Of a DNA stretch of 64,000 bases, positions 12,421-26,885 are shown in pieces (position 1 is the first letter of the stretch; each line of letters begins with the position of its first letter). The stretch is from the NCBI GenBank assembly GCA_963920705.1, contig OY987233.1:310001-374000 (forward strand). The letters are read 5' to 3'. Position numbers and translations under genes: made by a program. Under the pieces are notes generated by a model. The model made no database searches, was not told the origin of the DNA, and saw nothing but the letters and a program-made list of their open reading frames with translations. Origin of the DNA: Odiellus spinosus. Lineage: Eukaryota > Arthropoda > Arachnida > Opiliones > Phalangiidae.

Positions 12421-14355
12421 AAACTTTAAAAATTTGTGGATCTACACTTGTTAAATTTGTGGATTTACATTTGGCAAATTTGTGGATCTACACTTGGTAA
12501 ATTTGTGGATCTACACTTGGCAAATTTGTGGATCTACACTTGGTAAATTTGTGGATCTACACTTGGCAAATTTGTGGATCTACAGTTGGCAAATTTGTGG
12601 ATCTACACTTGGGAAATTTGTGGATTTACACTTGGCAAATTTGTGGATCTACACTTGGTAAATTTGTGGATCTACACTTGGGAAATTTGTGGATCTACAC
12701 TTGGGAAATTTGTTGATCTACACTTGGCAAATTTGTGGATCTAAACTTTAAAAATTTGTGGATTTATACTTGGGAAATTTGTGGATTTATACTTGGGAAA
12801 TTTGTGGATTTATACTTGGGAAATTTGTGGATTTATACTTGGGAAATTTGTATATTTATACTTAGGAAATTTGTGGATTTATACTTGGGAAATTTGTGGA
12901 TCTACACTTGGGAAATTTGTGAATTTATACTTAGGAAATTTGTGGATTTATACTTGGGAAATTTGTGGATTTATACTGGGGAAATTTGTGGATTTATACT
13001 TGGGAAATTTGTGGATTTATACTTGGGAAATTTGTGGATTTATACTTGGGACATTTGTGGATCTAGACTTGGGACATTTGTGGATCTAGACTTGGGACAT
13101 TTTTGAATTTGTACTTGGGAAATTTGTGAATTTATACTTGGGAAATTTGTGGATTTATACTTGGGAAATTTGTGGATTTATACTTGGGAAATTTGTGGAT
13201 TTATACTTAGGAAATTTGTGGATTTATACTTAGGAAATTTGTGGATTTACACTTGACAAATTTGTGGATCTACTCTTTGCAAATTTGTGGATCTACACTT
13301 GGCAAATTTGTGGATCTACACTTGGCAAATTTGTGGATCTACACTTGGCAAATTTGTGGATCTACACTTGGCAAATTTTGTGGATTTACACTTGGGAAAT
13401 TTGTGGATTTACACTTGGCAAATTTGTATATCTACACTTCTGAAATTTGTGGATCTACACTTGGGAAATTTGTGGATCTACACTTGGGAAATTTGTGGAT
13501 CTACACTTGGGAAATTTGTGAATTTATACTTGGGAAATTTGTGGATTTATACTTGGGAAATTTGTGGATTTATACTGGGGAAATTTGTGGATTTATACTT
13601 GGGAAATTTGTGGATTTATACTTAGGAAATTTGTGGATTTACACTTGGCAAATTTGTGGATCTACACTTGGTAAATTTGTGGATCTACACTTGGCAAATT
13701 TGTGGATCTACACTCGGCAAATTTGTGGATCTACACTTGGCAAATTTATGGATCTACACTTGGCAAATTTTGTGGATCTACACTTCGGAAATTTGTGGAT
13801 CTACACTTGGGAAATTTGTGGATCTACATTTGGGAAATTTGTGGATCTACACTTGATAAATTTGTGGATCTACACTTGGCAAATTTGTGGATCTACACTT
13901 GGCAAATTTATGGATCTACACTTGGCAAATTTTGTAGATCTACACTTCGGAAATTTGTGGATCTATACTTGGGAAATTTGTGGATCTACACTTGGGAAAT
14001 TTGTTTATTTACACTTGGGAAATTTGTGGATCTACACTTGTGAAATTTGTGGAGCTACACTTGGGAAATTTGTGGATCTACACTTGGGAAGTTTGTGGAT
14101 CTACACTTGGGAAATTTGTGGATCTACACTTGGGAAATTTGTGGATCTACACTTGGGAAATTTGTGGATCTACACTTGGGAAATTTGTGAATTTATGCTT
14201 GGGAAATTTGTGGATTTATACTTGGGAAATTTGTGGATTTATACTTGGGAAATTTGTGGATCTATACTGGGGAAATTTGTGGATTTATACTTGGGAAATT
14301 TGTGGATTTACACTTGGCAAATTTGTGGATCTACACTTGGTAAATTTGTGGATCT
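12421..14355 (+). repeat. 1.93-kb tandem duplication, arm 2
   Basis: Offset from arm 1 is 1,912 bp before the single-unit indel and 1,935 bp after it. It contains a type B block at 12,760-13,242 and a shorter one near 13,517. Past 14,355 the sequence continues with D units, where arm 1 instead meets the marker. Confidence 0.88.
12760..13242 (+). repeat. Type B block in arm 2 of the 1.93-kb duplication
   Basis: Copy of the 10.85-kb B block at +1,912 bp, with the same internal type A unit and the same type C cluster (about 13,050-13,110). Confidence 0.82.
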
Positions 14356-16367
14356 ACACTTGGCAAATTTGTGGATCTACACTTGGCAAATTTGTGGATC
14401 TACACTTGGCAAATTTTGTGGATCTACACTTCGGAAATTTTTGGATCTACACTTGTGAAATTTATGGATCTACACTTGGGAAATTTGTGGATCTACACTT
14501 GGGAAATTTGTGGATCTACACTTGGGAAATTTGTGGATCTACACTTGACAAATTTGTGGATCTACACTTGGCAAATTTGTGGATCTACACTTGGCAAATT
14601 TATGGATCTACACTTGGCAAATTTTGTGGATCTACACTTCGGAAATTTGTGGATCTACATTTGGGAAATTTGTGGATCTACACTTGGGAAATTTGTGAAT
14701 TTATGCTTGGGAAATTTGTGGATTTATATTTGGGAAATTTGTGGATTTATACTTGGGAAATTTGTGGATTTATACTTGGGAAATTTGTGGATTTATACTT
14801 AGGAAATTTGTGGATTTTCACTTGGCAAATTTGTAGATTTATACTTGGGAAATTTGTGGATTTATATTTGGGAAATTTGTGGATTTATACTTAGAAAATT
14901 TGTGGATTTACACTTGGCAAATTTGTGGATCTACACTTGGTAAATTTGTGGATCTACACTTGGCAAATTTGTGGATCTACACTTGGCAAATTTGTGGATC
15001 TACACTTGGGAAATTTGTGGATCTACACTTGGCAAATTTTGTGGATCTACACTTGGGAAATTTGTGGATTTACACTTGGCAAATTTGTGGATCTACACTT
15101 GTGAAATTTGTGGATCTACACTTGGGAAATTTGTGGATCTACACTTGGGAAATTTGTGGATCTACACTTGGGAAATTTGTGGATCTACACTTGGGAAATT
15201 TGTGAATTTATGCTTGGGAAATTTGTGGATTTATACTTGGGAAATTTGTGGATCTACACTTGGTAAATTTGTGGATCTACACTTGGCAAATTTGTGGATC
15301 TACACTTGGCAAATTTTGTGGATTTACACTTCGGAAATTTGTGGATCTACACTTGGGAAATTTGTGGATCCACACTTGGGAAATTTGTGGATCTACACTT
15401 GGGAAATTTGTGGATCTACACTTGACAAATTTGTGGATCTACACTTGGCAAATTTGTGGATCTACACTTGGCAAATTTATGGATCTACACTTGGCAAATT
15501 TTGTGGATCTACACTTCGGAAATTTGTGGATCTACACTTGGGAAATTTGTGGATCTACACTTGGGATATTTGTTTATCTACACTTGGGAAATTTGTGGAT
15601 CTACACTTGTGAAATTTGTCGATATACACTTGTGAAAATTGTGGAGCTATACTTGGGAAATTTGTGGATCTACACTTGGGAAATTTGTGGATCTACACTT
15701 GGGAAATTTGTGGATCTACACTTGGGAAATTTGTGGATCTACACTTGGGAAATTTGTGGATCTACACTTGGAAAATTTGTGGATATACACTTGGGAAATA
15801 TGTGGATCTACACTTGGGAAATTTGTGGATCTACACTTGGAAAATTTGTGGATCTACATTTGGGAAATTTGTTGATCTACACTTGGGAAATTTGTGGTTC
15901 TACACTTGGGAAATTTGTGTATCTACACTTGGGAAATTTGTGGATTTATACTTGGGAAATTTGTGGATTTATACTTCGGAAATTTGTGGATTTATACTTG
16001 GAAAATTTGTGGATTTATAATTGGGAATTTGTGGATTTATACTTGGGAAATTTGTGGGTCTAGACTTGGGAAATTTGTGGGTATAGACTTGGGACATTTG
16101 TGGATCTAGACTTGGGACATTTGTGGATCTACACTTGTGAAATTTGTGGATCTACACTTGGTAAATTTGTGGATCTACTCTTGGCAAATTTGTGGATCTA
16201 CACTTGGCAAATTTGTGGATCTACACTTGGCAAATTTGTGGATCTACACTTGGCAAATTTTGTGGATCTACACTTGGGAAATTTGTGGATTTACACTTGG
16301 CAAATTTGTGGATCTACACTTGTGAAATTTGTGGATCTACACTTGGGAAATTTGTGGATCTACACTT
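14012..16367 (+). repeat. 2,328-bp tandem duplication, arm 1
   Basis: Aligned to arm 2 at a constant offset of 2,328 bp, without indels. The match breaks on the left at GTTTATTT versus GTGGATCT. It breaks on the right at CTTGTGAAA versus CTTGGCAAA. The only difference I found is A at 14,464 against G at 16,792. The arms share about 28 bp at the junction, so the exchange point is ambiguous over roughly one unit. Confidence 0.9.
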
Positions 16368-18695
16368 GTGAAATTTGTGGAGCTACACTTGGGAAATTTG
16401 TGGATCTACACTTGGGAAGTTTGTGGATCTACACTTGGGAAATTTGTGGATCTACACTTGGGAAATTTGTGGATCTACACTTGGGAAATTTGTGGATCTA
16501 CACTTGGGAAATTTGTGAATTTATGCTTGGGAAATTTGTGGATTTATACTTGGGAAATTTGTGGATTTATACTTGGGAAATTTGTGGATCTATACTGGGG
16601 AAATTTGTGGATTTATACTTGGGAAATTTGTGGATTTACACTTGGCAAATTTGTGGATCTACACTTGGTAAATTTGTGGATCTACACTTGGCAAATTTGT
16701 GGATCTACACTTGGCAAATTTGTGGATCTACACTTGGCAAATTTTGTGGATCTACACTTCGGAAATTTTTGGATCTACACTTGTGAAATTTGTGGATCTA
16801 CACTTGGGAAATTTGTGGATCTACACTTGGGAAATTTGTGGATCTACACTTGGGAAATTTGTGGATCTACACTTGACAAATTTGTGGATCTACACTTGGC
16901 AAATTTGTGGATCTACACTTGGCAAATTTATGGATCTACACTTGGCAAATTTTGTGGATCTACACTTCGGAAATTTGTGGATCTACATTTGGGAAATTTG
17001 TGGATCTACACTTGGGAAATTTGTGAATTTATGCTTGGGAAATTTGTGGATTTATATTTGGGAAATTTGTGGATTTATACTTGGGAAATTTGTGGATTTA
17101 TACTTGGGAAATTTGTGGATTTATACTTAGGAAATTTGTGGATTTTCACTTGGCAAATTTGTAGATTTATACTTGGGAAATTTGTGGATTTATATTTGGG
17201 AAATTTGTGGATTTATACTTAGAAAATTTGTGGATTTACACTTGGCAAATTTGTGGATCTACACTTGGTAAATTTGTGGATCTACACTTGGCAAATTTGT
17301 GGATCTACACTTGGCAAATTTGTGGATCTACACTTGGGAAATTTGTGGATCTACACTTGGCAAATTTTGTGGATCTACACTTGGGAAATTTGTGGATTTA
17401 CACTTGGCAAATTTGTGGATCTACACTTGTGAAATTTGTGGATCTACACTTGGGAAATTTGTGGATCTACACTTGGGAAATTTGTGGATCTACACTTGGG
17501 AAATTTGTGGATCTACACTTGGGAAATTTGTGAATTTATGCTTGGGAAATTTGTGGATTTATACTTGGGAAATTTGTGGATCTACACTTGGTAAATTTGT
17601 GGATCTACACTTGGCAAATTTGTGGATCTACACTTGGCAAATTTTGTGGATTTACACTTCGGAAATTTGTGGATCTACACTTGGGAAATTTGTGGATCCA
17701 CACTTGGGAAATTTGTGGATCTACACTTGGGAAATTTGTGGATCTACACTTGACAAATTTGTGGATCTACACTTGGCAAATTTGTGGATCTACACTTGGC
17801 AAATTTATGGATCTACACTTGGCAAATTTTGTGGATCTACACTTCGGAAATTTGTGGATCTACACTTGGGAAATTTGTGGATCTACACTTGGGATATTTG
17901 TTTATCTACACTTGGGAAATTTGTGGATCTACACTTGTGAAATTTGTCGATATACACTTGTGAAAATTGTGGAGCTATACTTGGGAAATTTGTGGATCTA
18001 CACTTGGGAAATTTGTGGATCTACACTTGGGAAATTTGTGGATCTACACTTGGGAAATTTGTGGATCTACACTTGGGAAATTTGTGGATCTACACTTGGA
18101 AAATTTGTGGATATACACTTGGGAAATATGTGGATCTACACTTGGGAAATTTGTGGATCTACACTTGGAAAATTTGTGGATCTACATTTGGGAAATTTGT
18201 TGATCTACACTTGGGAAATTTGTGGTTCTACACTTGGGAAATTTGTGTATCTACACTTGGGAAATTTGTGGATTTATACTTGGGAAATTTGTGGATTTAT
18301 ACTTCGGAAATTTGTGGATTTATACTTGGAAAATTTGTGGATTTATAATTGGGAATTTGTGGATTTATACTTGGGAAATTTGTGGGTCTAGACTTGGGAA
18401 ATTTGTGGGTATAGACTTGGGACATTTGTGGATCTAGACTTGGGACATTTGTGGATCTACACTTGTGAAATTTGTGGATCTACACTTGGTAAATTTGTGG
18501 ATCTACTCTTGGCAAATTTGTGGATCTACACTTGGCAAATTTGTGGATCTACACTTGGCAAATTTGTGGATCTACACTTGGCAAATTTTGTGGATCTACA
18601 CTTGGGAAATTTGTGGATTTACACTTGGCAAATTTGTGGATCTACACTTGTGAAATTTGTGGATCTACACTTGGGAAATTTGTGGATCTACACTT
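16340..18695 (+). repeat. 2,328-bp tandem duplication, arm 2
   Basis: Copy of 14,012-16,367. Its last 1.03 kb (17,661-18,695) also forms the start of the 3,202-bp duplication, so that segment is present three times: at 15,333, 17,661 and 20,863. Confidence 0.9.
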
Positions 18696-20874
18696 GGCAA
18701 ATTTGTGGATCTACACTTGGGAAATTTGTGGATCTACACTTGGGAAATTTGTTTATCTACACTTGGGAAATTTGTGGATCTACACTTGTGAAATTTGTCG
18801 ATATACACTTGTGAAATTTGTGGAGCTATACTTGGGAAATTTGTGGATCTACACTTGGGAAATTTGTGGATCTACACATGGGAAATTTGTGGATCTACAC
18901 TTGGAAAATTTGTGGATATACACTTGGGAAATATGTGGATCTACACTTGGGAAATTTGTGGATCTACACTTGGGAAATTTGTTGATCTACACTTGGGAAA
19001 TTTGTGGATTTATACTTGGGAAATTTGTGGATTTATACTTCGGAAATTTGTGGATTTATACTTGGAAAATGTGTGGATTTATAATTGGGAAATTTGTGGA
19101 TTTATACTTGGAAAATTTGTGGGTCTAGACTTGGGAAATTTGTGGGTATAGACTTGGGACATTTGTGGATCTAGACTTGGGACATTTGTGGATCTACACT
19201 TGTGAAATTTGTGGATCTACACTCGGTAAATTTGTGGATCTACACTTGGGAAATTTGTGGATCTACTCTTGGCAAATTTGTAGATCTACACTTGGCAAAT
19301 TTGTGGATCTACACTTGGCAAATTTGTGGATCTACACTTGGCAAATTTTGTGGATCTACACTTGGGAAATTTGTGGATTTACACTTGGCAAATTTGTGGA
19401 TCTACACTTGTGAAATTTGTGGATCTACACTTGGTAAATTTGTGGATCTACACTTGGCAAATTTGTGGATCTACACTTGGCAAATTTGTGGATCTACACT
19501 TGGCAAATTTATGGATCTACACTTGGCAAATTTTGTGGATCTACACTTGGGAAATTTGTGGATCTACACTTGGGAAATTTGTGGATCTACACTTGACAAA
19601 TTTGTGGATCTACACTTGGCAAATTTGTGGATCTACACTTGGCAAATTTATGGATCTACACTTGGCAAATTTTGTGGATCTACACTTCGGAAATTTGTGG
19701 ATCTACACTTGGGAAATTTGTTTATCTACACTTGGGAAATTTGTGGATCTACACTTGTGAAATTTGTCGATATACACTTGTGAAAATTGTGGAGCTATAC
19801 TTGGGAAATTTGTGGATCTACACTTGGGAAATTTGTGGATCTACACTTGGGAAATTTGTGGATCTACACTTGGGAAATTTGTGGATCTACACTTGGGAAA
19901 TTTGTGGATCTACACTTGGAAAATTTGTGGATATACACTTGGGAAATATGTGGATCTACACTTGGGAAATTTGTGGATCTACACTTGGAAAATTTGTGGA
20001 TCTACATTTGGGAAATTTGTTGATCTACACTTGGGAAATTTGTGGTTCTACACTTGGGAAATTTGTGTATCTACACTTGGGAAATTTGTGGTTCTACACT
20101 TGGGAAATTTGTGTATCTACACTTGGGAAATTTGTGGATTTATACTTGGGAAATTTGTGGATTTATACTTCGGAAATTTGTGGATTTATACTTGGAAAAT
20201 TTGTGGATTTATAATTGGGAAATTTGTGGATTTATACTTGGGAAATTTGTGGGTCTAGACTTGGGAAATTTGTGGGTATAGACTTGGGACATTTGTGGAT
20301 CTAGACTTGGGACATTTGTGGATCTACACTTGTGAAATTTGTGGATCTACACTTGGTAAATTTATGGATCTACACTTGGGAAATTTGTGGATCTACTCTT
20401 GGCAAATTTGTGGATCTACACTTGGTAAATTTTGTGGATCTACACTTGGGAAATTTGTGGATTTACACTTGGCAAATTTGTGGATCAACACTTGTGAAAT
20501 TTGTGGATCTACACTTGGGAAATTTGTGGATCTACACTTGGCAAATTTGTGGATCTACACTTGGGAAATTTGTGGATCTACTCTTGGGAAATTTGTTTAT
20601 CTACACTTGGGAAATTTGTGGATCTACACTTGTGAAATTTGTCGATATACACTTGTGAAATTTGTGGAGCTATACTTGGGAAATTTGTGGATCTACACTT
20701 GGGAAATTTGTGGATCTACACTTGGGAAATTTGTGGATCTACACTTGGGAAATTTGTGGATCTACACTTGGAAAATTTGTGGATATACACTTGGGAAATA
20801 TGTGGATCTACACTTGGGAAATTTGTGGATCTACACTTGGGAAATTTGTTGATCTACACTTGGGAAATTTGTGG
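17661..20874 (+). repeat. 3,202-bp tandem duplication, arm 1
   Basis: Constant offset of 3,202 bp to arm 2. The match begins just after a CTTCGG/CTTGGG difference at 17,660/20,862. It ends at a GTGGATCT/GTGGTTCT difference at 20,875/24,077. All forward-frame readings compared across the arms are identical. Confidence 0.92.
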
Positions 20875-23800
20875 ATCTACACTTGGGAAATTTGTGGATC
20901 CACACTTGGGAAATTTGTGGATCTACACTTGGGAAATTTGTGGATCTACACTTGACAAATTTGTGGATCTACACTTGGCAAATTTGTGGATCTACACTTG
21001 GCAAATTTATGGATCTACACTTGGCAAATTTTGTGGATCTACACTTCGGAAATTTGTGGATCTACACTTGGGAAATTTGTGGATCTACACTTGGGATATT
21101 TGTTTATCTACACTTGGGAAATTTGTGGATCTACACTTGTGAAATTTGTCGATATACACTTGTGAAAATTGTGGAGCTATACTTGGGAAATTTGTGGATC
21201 TACACTTGGGAAATTTGTGGATCTACACTTGGGAAATTTGTGGATCTACACTTGGGAAATTTGTGGATCTACACTTGGGAAATTTGTGGATCTACACTTG
21301 GAAAATTTGTGGATATACACTTGGGAAATATGTGGATCTACACTTGGGAAATTTGTGGATCTACACTTGGAAAATTTGTGGATCTACATTTGGGAAATTT
21401 GTTGATCTACACTTGGGAAATTTGTGGTTCTACACTTGGGAAATTTGTGTATCTACACTTGGGAAATTTGTGGATTTATACTTGGGAAATTTGTGGATTT
21501 ATACTTCGGAAATTTGTGGATTTATACTTGGAAAATTTGTGGATTTATAATTGGGAATTTGTGGATTTATACTTGGGAAATTTGTGGGTCTAGACTTGGG
21601 AAATTTGTGGGTATAGACTTGGGACATTTGTGGATCTAGACTTGGGACATTTGTGGATCTACACTTGTGAAATTTGTGGATCTACACTTGGTAAATTTGT
21701 GGATCTACTCTTGGCAAATTTGTGGATCTACACTTGGCAAATTTGTGGATCTACACTTGGCAAATTTGTGGATCTACACTTGGCAAATTTTGTGGATCTA
21801 CACTTGGGAAATTTGTGGATTTACACTTGGCAAATTTGTGGATCTACACTTGTGAAATTTGTGGATCTACACTTGGGAAATTTGTGGATCTACACTTGGC
21901 AAATTTGTGGATCTACACTTGGGAAATTTGTGGATCTACACTTGGGAAATTTGTTTATCTACACTTGGGAAATTTGTGGATCTACACTTGTGAAATTTGT
22001 CGATATACACTTGTGAAATTTGTGGAGCTATACTTGGGAAATTTGTGGATCTACACTTGGGAAATTTGTGGATCTACACATGGGAAATTTGTGGATCTAC
22101 ACTTGGAAAATTTGTGGATATACACTTGGGAAATATGTGGATCTACACTTGGGAAATTTGTGGATCTACACTTGGGAAATTTGTTGATCTACACTTGGGA
22201 AATTTGTGGATTTATACTTGGGAAATTTGTGGATTTATACTTCGGAAATTTGTGGATTTATACTTGGAAAATGTGTGGATTTATAATTGGGAAATTTGTG
22301 GATTTATACTTGGAAAATTTGTGGGTCTAGACTTGGGAAATTTGTGGGTATAGACTTGGGACATTTGTGGATCTAGACTTGGGACATTTGTGGATCTACA
22401 CTTGTGAAATTTGTGGATCTACACTCGGTAAATTTGTGGATCTACACTTGGGAAATTTGTGGATCTACTCTTGGCAAATTTGTAGATCTACACTTGGCAA
22501 ATTTGTGGATCTACACTTGGCAAATTTGTGGATCTACACTTGGCAAATTTTGTGGATCTACACTTGGGAAATTTGTGGATTTACACTTGGCAAATTTGTG
22601 GATCTACACTTGTGAAATTTGTGGATCTACACTTGGTAAATTTGTGGATCTACACTTGGCAAATTTGTGGATCTACACTTGGCAAATTTGTGGATCTACA
22701 CTTGGCAAATTTATGGATCTACACTTGGCAAATTTTGTGGATCTACACTTGGGAAATTTGTGGATCTACACTTGGGAAATTTGTGGATCTACACTTGACA
22801 AATTTGTGGATCTACACTTGGCAAATTTGTGGATCTACACTTGGCAAATTTATGGATCTACACTTGGCAAATTTTGTGGATCTACACTTCGGAAATTTGT
22901 GGATCTACACTTGGGAAATTTGTTTATCTACACTTGGGAAATTTGTGGATCTACACTTGTGAAATTTGTCGATATACACTTGTGAAAATTGTGGAGCTAT
23001 ACTTGGGAAATTTGTGGATCTACACTTGGGAAATTTGTGGATCTACACTTGGGAAATTTGTGGATCTACACTTGGGAAATTTGTGGATCTACACTTGGGA
23101 AATTTGTGGATCTACACTTGGAAAATTTGTGGATATACACTTGGGAAATATGTGGATCTACACTTGGGAAATTTGTGGATCTACACTTGGAAAATTTGTG
23201 GATCTACATTTGGGAAATTTGTTGATCTACACTTGGGAAATTTGTGGTTCTACACTTGGGAAATTTGTGTATCTACACTTGGGAAATTTGTGGTTCTACA
23301 CTTGGGAAATTTGTGTATCTACACTTGGGAAATTTGTGGATTTATACTTGGGAAATTTGTGGATTTATACTTCGGAAATTTGTGGATTTATACTTGGAAA
23401 ATTTGTGGATTTATAATTGGGAAATTTGTGGATTTATACTTGGGAAATTTGTGGGTCTAGACTTGGGAAATTTGTGGGTATAGACTTGGGACATTTGTGG
23501 ATCTAGACTTGGGACATTTGTGGATCTACACTTGTGAAATTTGTGGATCTACACTTGGTAAATTTATGGATCTACACTTGGGAAATTTGTGGATCTACTC
23601 TTGGCAAATTTGTGGATCTACACTTGGTAAATTTTGTGGATCTACACTTGGGAAATTTGTGGATTTACACTTGGCAAATTTGTGGATCAACACTTGTGAA
23701 ATTTGTGGATCTACACTTGGGAAATTTGTGGATCTACACTTGGCAAATTTGTGGATCTACACTTGGGAAATTTGTGGATCTACTCTTGGGAAATTTGTTT

Positions 23801-24076
23801 ATCTACACTTGGGAAATTTGTGGATCTACACTTGTGAAATTTGTCGATATACACTTGTGAAATTTGTGGAGCTATACTTGGGAAATTTGTGGATCTACAC
23901 TTGGGAAATTTGTGGATCTACACTTGGGAAATTTGTGGATCTACACTTGGGAAATTTGTGGATCTACACTTGGAAAATTTGTGGATATACACTTGGGAAA
24001 TATGTGGATCTACACTTGGGAAATTTGTGGATCTACACTTGGGAAATTTGTTGATCTACACTTGGGAAATTTGTGG
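20863..24076 (+). repeat. 3,202-bp tandem duplication, arm 2
   Basis: Apparently perfect copy of arm 1, overlapping it by 12 bp of shared monomer sequence. It contains three GGGTCTAGAC/GGGTATAGAC type C clusters (about 21,590, 22,325 and 23,455) and a GGATCC variant near 20,898. Confidence 0.92.
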
Positions 24077-26540
24077 TTCTACACTTGGGAAATTTGTGTA
24101 TCTACACTTGGGAAATTTGTGGATTTATACTTGGGAAATTTGTGGATTTATACTTCGGAAATTTGTGGATTTATACTTGGAAAATGTGTGGATTTATAAT
24201 TGGGAAATTTGTGGATCTATACTTGGGAAATTTGTGGGTCTAGACTTGGGAAATTTGTGGATTTATAATTGGGAAATTTGTGGATTTATACTTGGGAAAT
24301 TTGTGGGTCTAGACTTGGGAAATTTGTGGGTATAGACTTGGGACATTTGTGGATCTAGACTTGGGACATTTGTGGATCTACACTTGTGAAATTTGTGGAT
24401 CTACACTTGGTAAATTTGTGGATCTACACTTGGGAAATTTGTGGATCTACTCTTGGCAAATTTGTGGATCTACACTTGGCAAATTTGTGGATCTACACTT
24501 GGCAAATTTGTGGATCTACACTTGGCAAATTTTGTGGATCTACACTTTGGAAATTTGTGGATTTACACTTGGCAAATTTGTGGATCTACACTTGTGAAAT
24601 TTGTGGATCTACACTTGGTAAATTTGTGGATCTACACTTGGCAAATTTGTGGATCTACACTTGGCAAATTTTGTGGATCTACACTTCGGAAATTTGTGGA
24701 TCTACACTTGGGAAATTTGTGGATCTACACTTGGGAAATTTGTGGATCTACACTTGGGAAATTTGTGGATCTACACTTGACAAATTTGTGGATCTACATT
24801 TGGCAAATTTGTGGATCTACACTTGACAAATTTGTGGATCTACATTTGGCAAATTTGTGGATCTACACTTGGCAAATTTATGGATCTACACTTGGCAAAT
24901 TTTGTGGATCTACACTTCGGAAATTTGTGGATCTACACTTGGGAAATTTGTGGATCTACACTTGGGAAATTTGTTTATCTACACTTGGGAAATTTGTGGA
25001 TCTACACTTGTGAAATTTGTCGATATACACTTGTGAAAATTGTGGAGCTATACTTGGGAAATTTGTGGATCTACACTTGGGAAATTTGTGGATCTACACT
25101 TGGGAAATTTGTGGATCTACACTTGGGAAATTTGTGGATCTACACTTGGGAAATTTGTGGATCTACACTTGGAAAATTTGTGGATATACACTTGGGAAAT
25201 ATGTGGATCTACACTTGGGAAATTTGTGGATCTACACTTGGAAAATTTGTGGATCTACATTTGGGAAATTTGTTGATCTACACTTGGGAAATTTGTGGTT
25301 CTACACTTGGGAAATTTGTGTATCTACACTTGGGAAATATGTGGATTTATACTTGGGAAATTTGTGGATTTATACTTCGGAAATTTGTGGATTTATACTT
25401 GGTAAATTTGTGGATTTATAATTGGGAAATTTGTGGATTTATACTTGGGAAATTTGTGGGTCTAGACTTGGGAAATTTGTGGGTATAGACTTGGGACATT
25501 TGTGGATCTAGACTTGGGAGATTTGTGGATCTACACTTGTGAAATTTGTGGATCTACACTTGGTAAATTTGTGGATCTACACTTGGGAAATTTGTGGATC
25601 TACTCTTGGCAAATTTGTGGATCTACACTTGGCAAATTTGTGGATCTACACTTGGCAAATTTTGTGGATCTACACTTGGGAAATTTGTGGATTTACACTT
25701 GGCAAATTTGTGGATCTACACTTGTGAAATTTGTGGATCTACACTTGGGAAATTTGTGGATCTACACTTGGCAAATTTGTGGATCTACACTTGGGAAATT
25801 TGTGGATCTACACTTGGGAAATTTGTTTATCTACACTAGGGAAATTTGTGGATCTACACTTGTGAAATTTGTCGATATACACTTGTGAAATTTGTGGAGC
25901 TATACTTGGGAAATTTGTGGATCTACACTTGGGAAATTTGTGGATCTACACTTGGGAAATTTGTGGATCTACACTTGGGAAATTTGTGGATCTACACTTG
26001 GGAAATTTGTGGATCTACACTTGGAAAATTTGTGGATATACACTTGGGAAATATGTGGATCTACACTTGGGAAATTTGTGGATCTACACTTGGAAAATTT
26101 GTGGATATACACTTGGGAAATATGTGGATCTACACTTGGGAAATTTGTGGATCTACACTTGGAAAATTTGTGGATCTACATTTGGGAAATTTGTTGATCT
26201 ACACTTGGGAAATTTGTGGTTCTACACTTGGGAAATATGTGGATTTATACTTGGGAAATTTGTGGATTTATACTTCGGAAATTTGTGGATTTATACTTGG
26301 AAAATTTGTGGATTTATAATTGGGAAATTTGTGGATTTATACTTGGGAAATTTGTGGGTCTAGACTTGGGAAATTTGTGGGTATAGACTTGGGACATTTG
26401 TGGATCTAGACTTGGGAGATTTGTGGATCTACACTTGGCAAATTTGTGGATCTACACTTGGCAAATTTGTGGATCTACACTTGGCAAATTTTGTGGATCT
26501 ACACTTGGCAAATTTGTGGGTCTACACTTGGGAAATTTGT

Positions 26541-26885
26541 GAATTTATACTTGGGAAATTTGTGGATTTATACTTGGGAAATTTGTGGATTTATACTGGG
26601 GAAATTTGTGGATTTATACTTGGGAAATTTGTGGAATTATACTTAGGAAATTTGTGGATTTATACTTGGGACATTTGTGGATCTAGACTTGGGACATTTG
26701 TGGATCTAGACTTGGGACATTTTTGAATTTATACTTGGGAAATTTGTGAATTTATACTTGGGAAATTTGTGGATTTATACTTGGGAAATTTGTGGATTTA
26801 TACTTGGGAAATTTGTGGATTTATACTTGGGAAATTTGTGGATTTATACTTGGGAAATTTGTGGATTTATACTTAGGAAATTTGT
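26541..26885 (+). repeat. Type B block with type C cluster
   Basis: Entered through a GTGAATTTATAC unit. Holds GATTTATACTGGGG, GGAATTATACTTAGG and three GGGACATTT units near 26,665-26,725. Ends with a CTTAGG unit and the hybrid GATTTACAC. Confidence 0.8.
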
